A stretch of DNA of 64,000 nucleotides, from assembly GCA_948144175.1 (NCBI GenBank), contig CANXME010002149.1, positions 2,522,001 to 2,586,000 on the forward strand, written 5' to 3'. Origin of the DNA: Closterium sp. NIES-65. Its lineage: Eukaryota > Streptophyta > Zygnematophyceae > Desmidiales > Closteriaceae. The number at the start of each line of letters is the position of its first letter. Position 1 is the stretch's first letter. The notes below the pieces were generated by a model. That model ran no database searches, was not told where the DNA came from, and was given only the letters and a program-made list of their open reading frames with translations. A program made the position numbers and the translations under genes. This document shows, piece by piece, positions 39,635 through 50,679 of the stretch.

Positions 39635-40795
39635 ATGGCCGAGAATATAGACGTCACCACTCTCACGCAGGAGCGTTTGAACGATCTGCTGCGACAACTG
39701 CACGAAAGCTCCGAGGAAATCGCGGCATTGACGGCAGAACGCTCATCACTGCAAAATGACCTCATGAGAGCACAATCTCAAGCACCTGGCACTCCGATTC
39801 AACCCGCACCCTCAACATCACAACACGGGAGTGTGGGGCAACCCGCGAGCGCGGCCAGTGATGGCGTCGTCCGCCCCGACGGAGACGACGACCACGGCAC
39901 GACACACCCCAGAGCGACGCCTGCGGCCCCAAGTCAGCCTCGCGTCACGATTTCGGCACCAACCCACGATTCGGGACTGCCGTCACCGATGCCACTGAAG
40001 CCGCAGCGCCCGCCATGCTTTGACCCGAGTCAACGGGGTGGTCCTACCGTTCAGGCGTGGTTATTCACAATGAATGTCTTCTTCGACGCCAACTACGTCT
40101 CGGAGGACTCGGCGAAGATTCGATACGCCGTGTCGTTGCTGCGAGGACCCGCCATGGACTGGTGGCGCGTCATCGTCACGAAGCCGACCGACTACGCGAC
40201 ACTACCGACACGGGAAGGACAAACCGGACCCTGGGCGCCGTCGTATTTCGTGGAGGTGCCCCAGTATCGCACGTGGGACGCGTGGTGCGCAGGTCTGCGC
40301 GCTCGATTTGAGCCAATCGCGGCCTCGATCTCGGCGCGACAGAAGCTCCGCACTTGGCGCCAACTCGGTTCCGTCCAGGATTACACGAGCGGATTCCTGG
40401 CGCTATGCGAGCAGGTGGGCTACATGCATGAGAGCGAACGCATCGACCGCTACATCGGCGGCCTGAAGCAGGACATCGCGCAGGAAATCCAGCTTCGCGG
40501 CGTCACTGAGTTTCAGGAAATTCTCGCTATGGCGGAGAAGCTCGACTTCTTTCGCCGACCGAGACCGGGGTCCTACGGAAACAACACCTGGGGACATCGG
40601 CCTCGTGGGACGAACGAGAGCGCCACGATACGCGCCGTCGCCACAAATGCCGCTGCCGCACCGTTCAAAGGGCGCTGCTTTGCGTGCAATCGGCCGGGAC
40701 ATCGCAAGAGCGAGTGCCCGGAAAACGCTAAGGGAAAGGGGGAAGCTGAGCAGCAGACACAGACCAAGCAGCAGGGAAACGCTGGAAGTCAGTAG
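39635..40795 (+). CDS. Gypsy Gag polyprotein
   Basis: 386 residues from ATG 39635. Residues about 8-50 form a likely coiled coil (LNDLLRQLHESSEEIAALTA). A Pro/Ser-rich segment follows, then the capsid-type core with RGPAMDWWRVIVT, and a zinc knuckle CFACNRPGHRKSEC (C-X2-C-X4-H-X4-C) near residues 345-360. The C-terminus is Lys/Gln-rich. Gag packages the RNA and forms the particle. It ends with TAG at 40793-40795 while the pol frame is open across this point in the -1 register. Confidence 0.93.
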   Translation: MAENIDVTTLTQERLNDLLRQLHESSEEIAALTAERSSLQNDLMRAQSQAPGTPIQPAPSTSQHGSVGQPASAASDGVVRPDGDDDHGTTHPRATPAAPSQPRVTISAPTHDSGLPSPMPLKPQRPPCFDPSQRGGPTVQAWLFTMNVFFDANYVSEDSAKIRYAVSLLRGPAMDWWRVIVTKPTDYATLPTREGQTGPWAPSYFVEVPQYRTWDAWCAGLRARFEPIAASISARQKLRTWRQLGSVQDYTSGFLALCEQVGYMHESERIDRYIGGLKQDIAQEIQLRGVTEFQEILAMAEKLDFFRRPRPGSYGNNTWGHRPRGTNESATIRAVATNAAAAPFKGRCFACNRPGHRKSECPENAKGKGEAEQQTQTKQQGNAGSQ

Positions 40796-40854
40796 CAGAC
40801 GGGCCCTCTACTGACAGGTCACGCCGCTCGCCCGACCCAACCGACCCTCACCGA

Positions 40855-43800
40855 GTGATTGTGCCGGTTCACGCAATCGACCACACCCGGCCGAATAAGG
40901 AGGGTACCACGGTAGATAGCCCTATACTGCTCAGTGGGAAAATTGGGACGGACTTAGTTAAAATCTTCGTAGACGGGGGAGCCAGCCACAGCCTCATTAA
41001 CACTGCTACAGCACGGAAACTGCGACTGCCACTGGACAGATGCTTACCTGAGATCGACGCACGACTGGTAGACGGCACGCCGCTGGCGATACGGGAACGC
41101 GTAGACCGAGTTCGGATTCGATGCGGGGGTAACTTCACGTTTAGTCAGGAAATGCTCGCAATGACCCTCGACGGAACCGACATTTTACTCGGGCGTGATT
41201 GGCTGCGACGACACAATCCGCGAATTGACTGGACGACGGGTGACTGCACCGTGCGAGTAAACGGTAACAACATCGCCTTACCTCGCTGGGGCTCGCCTGA
41301 GTCTTCGTCGGTGCGTGTCAATGCGATCACGATGAAACGCGCTGTTGCGGCCGGAGCCGACGTGTACGCGGTTGACATTCGGGAAGCCGAGGCAGCAGAC
41401 AAGGGGGGCGATTTACAGAAACTGCTGACCGACGTACCGAGTGACCTGGCGGCACTGTTAAAACAGTACAGTGACATTTTCCCGGACGATCTGCCGACGG
41501 GACTGCCACCTCAGCGACCGCACGATCACAGGATAGAACTGGAACCGGGGGCACAGCCAACAGTACAGCGGCAGTTTCGACTGACCCAACCCGAACTAGA
41601 CGAACTGAGGAAGCAGCTCGATTACCTGCTCGAAAAGGAATTCATTCGTCCTAGTTCGTCGCCCTTCGCCGCACTCATACTGTTCACACCGAAAAAGGAC
41701 GGGGGGTTTCGCATGTGTATCGACTACAGGGCACTGAACAGGGTTACCATCAAATCCCGTTACCCCATCCCACGAGCCGACGAACTGATCGACCAACTGC
41801 GAACAGCCCGGGTTTTCTCGAAAATCGACCTCCGAGGAGGCTACCACCAAATCCGCGTCAACCCACCCGACTGCCCTAAAACCGCATTCGGAACACGCTA
41901 CGGATCCTTCGAATACACCGTCATGCCATTCGGACTGACCAACGCCCCCGCCACCTTCCAAATGACCATGAACGAAGCATTCCGCCCACTTTTAGATAAG
42001 TGCGTCATCGTTTATCTGGACGACATACTGATTTACAGCCCTGACAGAGCACAGCACTTACAAGACATCGAAGCAGTTTTTAAAATCCTGAGTGAGAACC
42101 GCCTACTGACCAAAGCATCGAAGTGTGAGTTTTTACAGGACCGCCTGGAGTTTTTGGGACATGTTATTTCAGCTGCAGGAGTGGAAATAGACCCGAAGAA
42201 AATTGCGACGATTCAGGCTTGGCACGCGCCGACCAACTTGACCGAGTTGCAGAGTTTCCTGGGGTTCGTCAACTACGTGTGCCGGTTCGTCCCCGACATG
42301 GCGAAGCTGACTGCCCCGTTGACCGACCTGCTGAGGAAGGGGGTTGAGTACACGTGGGGGGAGAAAGAGCAAGCTGCCTTCTCGGCCCTCAAAAATATTT
42401 TGTGCTCCCCGCCCGTCCTTCACATTGCAGATCCCCACCGTCCGTTCGAGCTCGTCACCGACGCAAGTGACATCGCTGTGGGAGCAGTACTGTTGCAGGA
42501 CTTCGGGAACGGCCTCCAGCCAATCGCGTACGAGTCCCGCAAGCTACACCCGCCCGAACGTAACTACCCGATACACGACCGCGAGATGCTAGCGATCGTG
42601 CACGCGTTCAAAGTTTGGCGATGTTACCTGACTGGCGCTGACGTGACAGTACGGACAGACCACCGCTCGCTACAGTACCTTCGCGCCCAACCGAATCTCA
42701 ACCCACGACAGATTCGCTGGTTGGACTATCTCGAGTCCAATTTTCACTACACCGTCACGTACAAAAAAGGAGCATCCAACATCGCCGACGCTCTCACCCG
42801 CCCCACCGCCCAACTCCACGCCATCCTACTCGCCCAGACCAACCCGCTTTTAACTGGCCTATTCACCCACGGATACCGCACCGACCCATTTTTCACGACC
42901 GGAAATTCACAGCAACTGGTAGAAGCAAAAGGAGTCTATTACGTAAAAACAGGCACCAACCGCATTTGGGTACCCGCGTACTCACTACTGAGGGAGCTGC
43001 TGCTGCAGGAGGCACACGACGGAATTACCTCGGGACATTTCGGGGTAGAAAAAACACGACAGCAACTGCAGCGGTATTATTACTGGCCGGAGCTGTTGAC
43101 CGACGTACAGCAGCACGTGGGCTCGTGCCCGACGTGTCAGGTGATGAAGAGTTCAAGAAAGCGGAAGGCGGGTCAATTGCAGCCGATCCCACCGCCCGAA
43201 CGCGCCTGGCAGCAAGTAACCATGGACTTCGTCACAGGGTTACCTTCGAACCCTGGGGGTAACGACGCGGTGATGGTCGTCGTGGATAGGCTGACGAAGA
43301 TGGCACACTTCGCTGCGTGCAAAAAGTCGATCTCAGCCGAGGAGACCGCTCGCCTGTTCATCGCAGCCGTTGTTCGCCTGCACGGGATACCAGCAGCAAT
43401 AATCAGCGACAGGGACACGAAGTTTACCAGCAACTTCTGGAAGAACCTCTGGGAGCAGTTCGGGACCAGGCTACAGTTCAGTTCGTCGTACCACCCCAAG
43501 ACCGACGGCCAAACGGAGCGGACGAATCAGACGATGGAGCAGTTGATTCGTGCCACGTGCGACGACCCCACGACCTGGGAGCAGCAGCTGCCGCTGATCG
43601 AGTTCGCGTACAACAACGCCACATCAGCCACGACGCAGCAGTCCCCGTTCTACCTGAACTATGGGCAAAACCCCACAGTGCCCATGACGCCGAGTCCGGA
43701 CAACCCAACGCCACGTGCACAAAAATTTGCCGAAATCCTGCAAGCTGCCCGCGCCAGAGCCGCCGAAGCAATAAAAAAGGCCAACGTCATCGCTAAGCGC

Positions 43801-44283
43801 AACGCTGATCGCCACCGCCGTCCTGTCACGTACCAATCTGGAGATTACGTACTGCTCGACACGCAAAATCTGCGACTGCCCGACGTACCAAAATTACGAC
43901 CGCGCTACTGTGGACCATTCCAAATCAGTCACATGATCACACCCGTCACCGCGCACCTACTGTTGCCAACCGATTGGTACATCAGCCCTTCGTTCCACGT
44001 CAGCCTACTTCGCCCATACATCCCGACCACAAGTCAACTGCCGCGTCACCGGCCACAATCAATGACTCGCCCTGCATCAGAGCCGATCATCGAGCCCGAA
44101 AAAATTCTGAGCCATCGGATCCGCCACCCCACGGGGATCAGGAGGATTGAATTCCTCGTTCGCTGGAAAGACCGCACGCCAACTGAAGATAGCTGGGTGC
44201 CCCTGAGCAACATCGAAAATCACCCTGCCCTGCAAGTGTACCTGAGGAGCCGGGGATTCCGCGATATACACGCACTCGCGTAG
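40855..44283 (+). CDS. Gypsy Pol polyprotein with chromodomain
   Basis: Open frame ends at 44283; the given start is only the first GTG after the gag stop, since no ATG precedes protease. Counting from there: protease near residue 40 (KIFVDGGASHSLIN; the usual DSG/DTG is DGG), reverse transcriptase with YLDD at 387-390, Gypsy RNase H (LVTDASDIAVGAVLL), integrase with an H-H-C-C zinc domain (HFGVEKTRQQLQ...CPTCQ) and DFVTG, ISDRDTKF and TERTNQTMEQ catalytic blocks, and a C-terminal chromodomain (EFLVRWKDRTPTEDSWVPLS). The chromodomain is known to guide integration toward modified histones. The frame is open back through the end of gag, so a -1 frameshift is the likely expression route. Confidence 0.93.
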   Translation: MIVPVHAIDHTRPNKEGTTVDSPILLSGKIGTDLVKIFVDGGASHSLINTATARKLRLPLDRCLPEIDARLVDGTPLAIRERVDRVRIRCGGNFTFSQEMLAMTLDGTDILLGRDWLRRHNPRIDWTTGDCTVRVNGNNIALPRWGSPESSSVRVNAITMKRAVAAGADVYAVDIREAEAADKGGDLQKLLTDVPSDLAALLKQYSDIFPDDLPTGLPPQRPHDHRIELEPGAQPTVQRQFRLTQPELDELRKQLDYLLEKEFIRPSSSPFAALILFTPKKDGGFRMCIDYRALNRVTIKSRYPIPRADELIDQLRTARVFSKIDLRGGYHQIRVNPPDCPKTAFGTRYGSFEYTVMPFGLTNAPATFQMTMNEAFRPLLDKCVIVYLDDILIYSPDRAQHLQDIEAVFKILSENRLLTKASKCEFLQDRLEFLGHVISAAGVEIDPKKIATIQAWHAPTNLTELQSFLGFVNYVCRFVPDMAKLTAPLTDLLRKGVEYTWGEKEQAAFSALKNILCSPPVLHIADPHRPFELVTDASDIAVGAVLLQDFGNGLQPIAYESRKLHPPERNYPIHDREMLAIVHAFKVWRCYLTGADVTVRTDHRSLQYLRAQPNLNPRQIRWLDYLESNFHYTVTYKKGASNIADALTRPTAQLHAILLAQTNPLLTGLFTHGYRTDPFFTTGNSQQLVEAKGVYYVKTGTNRIWVPAYSLLRELLLQEAHDGITSGHFGVEKTRQQLQRYYYWPELLTDVQQHVGSCPTCQVMKSSRKRKAGQLQPIPPPERAWQQVTMDFVTGLPSNPGGNDAVMVVVDRLTKMAHFAACKKSISAEETARLFIAAVVRLHGIPAAIISDRDTKFTSNFWKNLWEQFGTRLQFSSSYHPKTDGQTERTNQTMEQLIRATCDDPTTWEQQLPLIEFAYNNATSATTQQSPFYLNYGQNPTVPMTPSPDNPTPRAQKFAEILQAARARAAEAIKKANVIAKRNADRHRRPVTYQSGDYVLLDTQNLRLPDVPKLRPRYCGPFQISHMITPVTAHLLLPTDWYISPSFHVSLLRPYIPTTSQLPRHRPQSMTRPASEPIIEPEKILSHRIRHPTGIRRIEFLVRWKDRTPTEDSWVPLSNIENHPALQVYLRSRGFRDIHALA

Positions 44284-44296
44284 CGGAGGGGGCTTC

Positions 44297-44312
44297 TTAA
44301 GGGGGGGGGTAG
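44297..44312 (+). other. Polypurine tract
   Basis: TAAGGGGGGGGGTAG immediately before the 3' LTR. Confidence 0.85.
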
Positions 44313-44639
44313 TGTAAGGAATTTTCTCGGCATTCCTTACGGAGCCGACTACATCGCGTACAGCAACAACCGATTGTTTGCCCGTTACTGCTAACGGAAC
44401 TTCGCCGACTTCGCGCGCACTGTTTTGCCAAACCTCGCACTGCTGGCATGGCCGTATCGGCCTACGCTTCGGGACTAGCCCGAGCCTCGCTCCAGCGTAG
44501 CACTAGCAAGCTCGCACGCACCGCGTTACCGTTTTGCATGTTTCGCGTATAAATGTTCGCTCATGCCTTCGCTCACATTTTGTACTCGTTTGACACCTTA
44601 GTGCAATTCTCGCTACCTCGATTCATTGCACCCGTAACA
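44313..44639 (+). repeat. 3' LTR, 327 bp
   Basis: Matches 39125-39451 with one substitution; followed by ATTTC. Confidence 0.95.
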
Positions 44640-45474
44640 ATTTCTCATCGCTGACTAGTTCTCGCTTTTCAATAACACTTTTACGCAAATAAAACCTCCG
44701 AAATGTGACAGAAACAAAACGCGATAAGCTGAACAATTATGTCGAGGTGCTAACCAAGAAATATAAGTTGTATCAAGGGCAAAGTGCGATAAAAAACCAT
44801 CACGAAAAAAGATGCAGACTGGAAATTAATTCAACGGAATGGAGTTGACGGCACCGTCAACCCCCCGTCAACCATGGACCTGCTAACTTAGAACAGAAGA
44901 AAACTAAAAGTACATCAAATTACATGTTTTCTAACGAAGACATCAACCTTAAACGTCATGCGACAATGTGATTAAGGTTGATGCCATCCGGACTGGATGC
45001 CGTTCCGCATGGAGCTTTATTTTAATTGCCTGCGGGCAACAAACTCTGCTGGATGGTGTAGTTGTTCTGAACACTTGACGACTCGTTTAAGGTTAATATC
45101 CGAGCGTATTAGTATTTCTTCTGTTTTGTTGGGTACGTGCGGTTGAGTTGCAGGTCATGATTTTGTTTTAGGATTGCGCTTGACACTAAATTACAAGATA
45201 AGTAAAACTACTTTACCGAGACGATGTTGGTTGATTACGTTCGCGAACCGCGCCTCGCATAATCTTAGTATCAATGATATTGGCCGATGAAAGTGAGCCA
45301 GCTGACTTTCCCTGAAGCAAAGCCGTCCCGAACATCACACAAAACCCACGTGGCTAAAAAAAACAATACGGCCCAAACCAACTAAAGACAGCGCCACGTC
45401 AACCACCTCCTAGAAAGCTCGAGCCTATCCTGCTGTTGCACATCAGCGTCGTGAGCAAACGTCTATGACCAAAA
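44640..45474. other. Spacer between Gypsy and Copia insertions
   Basis: AT-richer single-copy DNA, no supported gene or repeat. It ends with the target copy CAAAA (45470-45474). Confidence 0.55.
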
Positions 45475-45606
45475 TGAGAAGATATGAACGAGAATGGAAT
45501 GACTATGAACGAAGTGAGTACAAATAGGAAACCCTAATTTGGGTTGTACCCCCTATGGGATACCCCACTATAGCCTACAGAAACAAGTAAGCTATATGTT
45601 CTGACA
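45475..45606 (-). repeat. 3' LTR, 132 bp
   Basis: Minus strand TGTCAGAACATATAGC to ATATCTTCTCA; preceded there by the purine tract CTATGGGGGTG (45607-45617). Confidence 0.95.
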
Positions 45607-45819
45607 CACCCCCATAGGCAAAGTGGGGGAGAACAAGGGGTCACAAGACCAGTCAAGCAAAGCAAAGCAAAGCTCAGGGTGGATCACAAAGTCACCACGC
45701 ATTCCGAGCACAAGTTAAAAAGGCCAGAAGGCCAGTTCACATGCAAGATCATATATAGAGATATACAAGAGTAAAGTAAGCAAGAGCAAGAGTATATAAA
45801 GGCGAAGGTACAAGCAAGG

Positions 45820-48800
45820 TCAAGAGGAGAGCAAGTGAGGCAAGACAGGCACAAGACCCAACTGCGTACAACAACGCTGATGATCATTAGGCGCAAGTGC
45901 CTTGGTGAAGACATCAGCAGTGTTGGCCTCAGAGGCCACGTACGCAAGTCGCAACTGTCCACGCTGCTGTAGCTCACGAGCAAGAAAGTAGCGGAGAGCA
46001 ATGTGCTTCGTTCTGTGCTCCAGTCGCTGCTCTCGACACAAGGCCAGCATGGCCTTGTTGTCTACGTACAGGACTGGAGGAGAACGAGGCTGCTCTCCAA
46101 GGTCGGTCAGCAGGTAGGTGAGCCAGCGTAACTCCTGTGCAGCCATAGCCCCAGCGTAGATCTCAGCCTCACAACTGGAGCCGAGAACAGAAGACGAGCG
46201 GGTAGCCCGCCACGAAACAGAGCCGGAACCAAGGCTGAAGGTGTAACCCTGTGACGACCGCTGCGTAGCCTGGTCGTCAGCCCAAGAAGCGTCTGCGTGC
46301 CCAGTGAGGACCACTGGACTGCGCCCTCCAAGCACTAGCCCCATGCCCGACGTACTGTACAAGTAGCGCAACACCCTCTTCGCTGCAGCCATGTGCTCTG
46401 GTCGGTGTCTCCCACGAGCAACATAGCGTGCGAGAATGCTAAGAGGGTATGCAAGGTCAGGTCGTGTGCAGGTCATCAGGTACATGAGGCAGCCAACAAG
46501 CTCTGCAAACGGGCCACTCGACTCTACGGACTCATCCGAAGGCAGAGCTGAGAGCGAGTGGCGAGTAGGCAGAGGAGTGGCCTGAGGCGAGGAGTACGTG
46601 AAGCCGAAGCGCTGAAGGACCTGCTGCACCATGTGTGACTGAGTCAGGGTAATGGTGCGGCGTGCTCTGTCCCGGGTGATCTGCAAGCCAAGGTAGCTAC
46701 GCAGTTCACCCAGGTCAGTGCACGTGTGTCTCTTCTGCAGCTCGGACTTCAGGTGGGCGAGTCCAGCAGTGTCAGCTGTGGCAAAGACCAAGTCGTCGAC
46801 GTACACGAGGATGTAGAACGGCGGCAGCGAGGTGTCGGTACGCAGAAACAGCGACGGGTCGGCAGTAGAAGGAGCAAACCCAAGTGCCGCGAGCGTAGTC
46901 CTCAGTGTGTCGTGCCACTCACGTGGCGCCTGGCGGAGACCGTAGACTGGACGCCGGAGACTCCACTGGGTACCAGGAGGGAAAGACCCAGTGAAGCCAG
47001 GTGGGCGACGCAGCCAGATCTCCTCGTGCAGGCTGCCCTGCAAGAAAGCGGTGCTGAAGTCAAGAGAGTGGAGCTCGTAGTCACGGTGAGCAGCAACGTG
47101 CAGTAGAACCCGAAGAGTGGTCATCTTCGGGGTGGGGGAGAAGGTCTGAAAGTAGTCAACTCCCTGCCGCTGACTGAAGCCACGAGCCACGTAACGCGCC
47201 TTGAAGACAGGCGGAGAACCCGGCGGCCGCTTCACCCTGAAAATCCACATGCCACTGACTATGTTCGCCCCAGGAGGGGGAACAGCGTCAACGTAGGTGC
47301 CTGTGGACTTCCAGGAAGCCATCTCTGCATCCATAGCTGCCTGCCACTGAGAGGAGTAGGGACCCTCTATCGCCTCCGCGTAAGAGCGCGGAGTCGGGAT
47401 GTCTGGTGCATCCGGGTCTCCCTCAGGGGCTAGCAGTACAGACGCGAGATGACGTGAAGCGGCGGCCAGACACTGGAAATCCTCCTGCCTGTCCTCAAGG
47501 ACGTCCGTGCCAAGGGCACACTCACCCCCGACGGACGGAGGACAGGCAGACTCAGACTCAGCGACAAGACTGGCAGCGTAGTCTAGACGACAGCGCGCAG
47601 CAAAGTCGACAAGCTCAGTGACAAGGGCAGACGCAGCAGACGACTCGAAGGAAGGGTCAGTGACAGCAGTAGCAAGGAGACGCGTGACAGTAGGACTGGC
47701 AGCACGAAGAGAGTCCGACTCCGGGTCGGCAAGAGCAGGAAGAGAGGAAGCAGGAGGAGAATGCAAAGGGGCACGCAGAGGAGTAGTGGACGGACGCAGT
47801 GACATCCGGTGCGTGCCAGGGACAGGAAGAGGACGCTGACGCGACCCGCGACCACTAGCGCGCGCAGTACGAACAGGCGACGCAGGACGAGACGCAGGCT
47901 CACGACGCTCAGTAAGACCTCCAGTCGGACCAGCGTAGGGAGAAGGAGCAGTCAAAGGGGAGGCAGGCTGTAGCGGTGGCTGTGACTGGACAGGCGGCGG
48001 ACCCTGTAAGGGAGGAGGAGGAGGACCAGGAGAAGGTGTAAGACCAAGAACCTGCTGCAGAAGTGGAACGAAGTACGGTCGGGGCCGCGCGGCGACGCCA
48101 GAAACAGCAGGGACATGACTAGTACCCCCAGCAGGAGTACCCGCTCCAGCAGCACCTCCAGTAGCTCCAGAACCTCCATCAGCACCACCAGGAGCAGTGC
48201 CAGGCGGACCGCCAGCGGCAGTCCCAGTGCCAACACCCTCAGCAGCACCAGCTCCAGGAGAAACCTCAGACCCAGCAGCTCCAGTACTCCCAAGACGAGC
48301 ACCTCCGGGACCTGCGGCAGTGGCACCCTCTGCAGGCGAAGAAACTCCAGCACCAGCAGCACGCCTCCAGCGCCTAGCAAACCACTCACGCAGCTCCTGT
48401 GGGGAGAGTGGCTCACGGCGAGACGAAGCACCTCCAGGCACAGCACCCCCAGGCACAGCACCCCCAAGCTCAGCACCCCCAGGCTCAGCACCCCCAGGCT
48501 CAGCACCCCCAGGCTCACCACCCCCAGACTCCGCACCCCTAGACTCCGCACCCCCAGGCTCAGCACCCCCAGGCTCAGCACCCCCAGGCCCAGCACCCCC
48601 AGGCTCAGCACCCCCAGGCTCAGCACCCCCAGGCCCAGCACCCGCAGCAGCACCAGAGTCACCAGTGACCTCGACAGGCTCGACCGCGTCTACCTGGGAC
48701 ACACCTGAAGGGGCAGGACCCTGAGGGGGGAGGGGGTCTACCGGGGGGGGACCTGGTACCAAGAAGAGCGGGGGCGGGGGGAGGGAAGGAGTGCGGTAGG

Positions 48801-50644
48801 GGAAGAGGCGGTAGTAGGGTACCGACTCGTCGAACGTGACGTCCTGGGAGGACAGAACACGTCGAGAGGTGGGGTGGTAGAACTGCCACCCAGGGGCGTC
48901 GGGGGGGAACCCCAGGAAGACGCAGGGAGAAGCGCGAGGGGACAGCTTGTCCGCAGACAGGTCGGGGACAAACGCCCGAGTTCCCCAGACCCGGAACGCC
49001 GACGCATCGCCAACCTTCCCCGTCCACAGCAGGGCTGGGGAGGTCTCCGGCCTGGAGACCCTGGGGTGGAGGTTGATCTGATGCGCTGCGTACCTGACCG
49101 CAAACGGCCACAGAAAATGGGGGGCAGCCGCATGCATCATGGACGTACGGGCGACGTCCATGACCATGCCAATGCGGCGCTCAGCAATCCCATTTTGCTG
49201 CGGAGAGTCCGGAAGCGTGAAGGACTGGCGGATGCCTCGACAGTAGGTACGTAGAAGGGTAGAGGAGAACTCTCCGCCTCTGTCCGAGTGCAGACGCAAC
49301 ACAGGAAAGTCGGAGCCAAAGCTCTACCTGAGGTGAAGACGAGCTGCGCGGATCCAGTTGATCAGCACCTCAGTGACCTCACCCTTGCTGCGCAAGGGGA
49401 AGACTGTGGTGTAACGCGAGTAGTCGTCAACAACGAGCAGGAAGTAGCGCTCCTGACCCTGTCCAAGGACGCGGGCTGGGCCCCACACGTCCATGTGAAG
49501 CGTCTGCAACGGGGCCTCTGTCGGAGGAAACTGGGAGGAGTGAGGGGCAGCACGCTGGCGCCCCTCGACACAGGGGACACAGGCAGGGCCAGGGCCCTGA
49601 GGAAGGGGAGGGAGGGACCGGGGAAGACCAGACACAAGAAGACGGGAGGCCATACCTCTGAGCCGAAGCAGAGAGGGGTGGCCAAGGCGATGGTGCCAGA
49701 GGAGGGTCTCGTGAGATAGACGACGACACGAACAGGGGGCAGACTCAGGGCCAGACCTGGACGCTGCAGCAAACACCTGACCAGACGAAGGGACCCTACC
49801 AGACTCAGTACCTGGAGGAGAAGCAGTGGTCAGTGTGTACAGGCTCGACCCCGGCCGACGTGTAAACGTAGCCAGGTGGCGACCTGTGCTAGCCTCCGTG
49901 CAGTGTGTCACCCGCTGACGAGCAGGAGTGAACTGGTGGACACCCACATCCTGTAGGTCAGCACCACTCACCAGGTTCGTCGAGAACGAGGGGAGGTAGA
50001 GACCAGACAGGGTGCCAGAGGGGGCCGCCGGACACGGAAGGACCGTGGAGAAGCGAGACAGGACAGGCCCCCCAGAGGGGTCAGCCAGGGACACCGCAAC
50101 CGGCCGACTAAGCGGCGTGAGAGTGTTGCGGTCCCGAAAGAAGGAGCGAGACGCTCCAGAGTCAAGGGTGAAGGTGTGAGAGGCCGAAGCCGACACAGTA
50201 CCTGAGAGGGCAGACTCACCAGTACCTGAGAGCACAGACGCACTGGCACCTAGAGCAGCAGCCTCACGAGTACCTGACGCAGCAGTACCAATGCCCGGGT
50301 CGGGCGGGAAACACCGGTAACAGTCATCCTCATCACTACCAGTCACAACATACATAGCAGAAAGAATAGCATCAAAGTCAAGATCATAAATAGCTACACC
50401 AGCCCTAGACAGCTCCCCCCAGCGGGGGATCTCAGCGGCCTCCGGAAACTGCTGACGCCAGGCGTCGGTCAGGCGGCCAAAGCAGCGGCGGGCTGTGTGG
50501 GTGCCTCCACACCTCTCCCCCGCACGGTCGCCGGTGCGAAGAACGTAGGGGCAGGGACCAAACGCACCACCACGCTGACGCTGCAAGTACCACTCACGGA
50601 GCTGCTGAGGGGCGGGGACGGTGCGAGAGCGCTGCTGCTGCTGT

Positions 50645-50679
<35 letters not shown>

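Larger units (their letters stand above)
39125..44639 (+). mobile_element. Ty3/Gypsy chromovirus, full length
   Basis: LTRs of 327 bp at both ends differ at one position (C at about 39189, T at about 44377). The target duplication ATTTC is at 39120-39124 and 44640-44644. Gag and Pol are both open, and Pol ends in a chromodomain. This is the only element in the window with no visible coding lesion, so it may be competent. Confidence 0.96.

Noticed and set aside
48115-48724. Ser/Thr/Pro-rich plus-strand frames
   Set aside because: Antisense of the GGAEP repeat linker.
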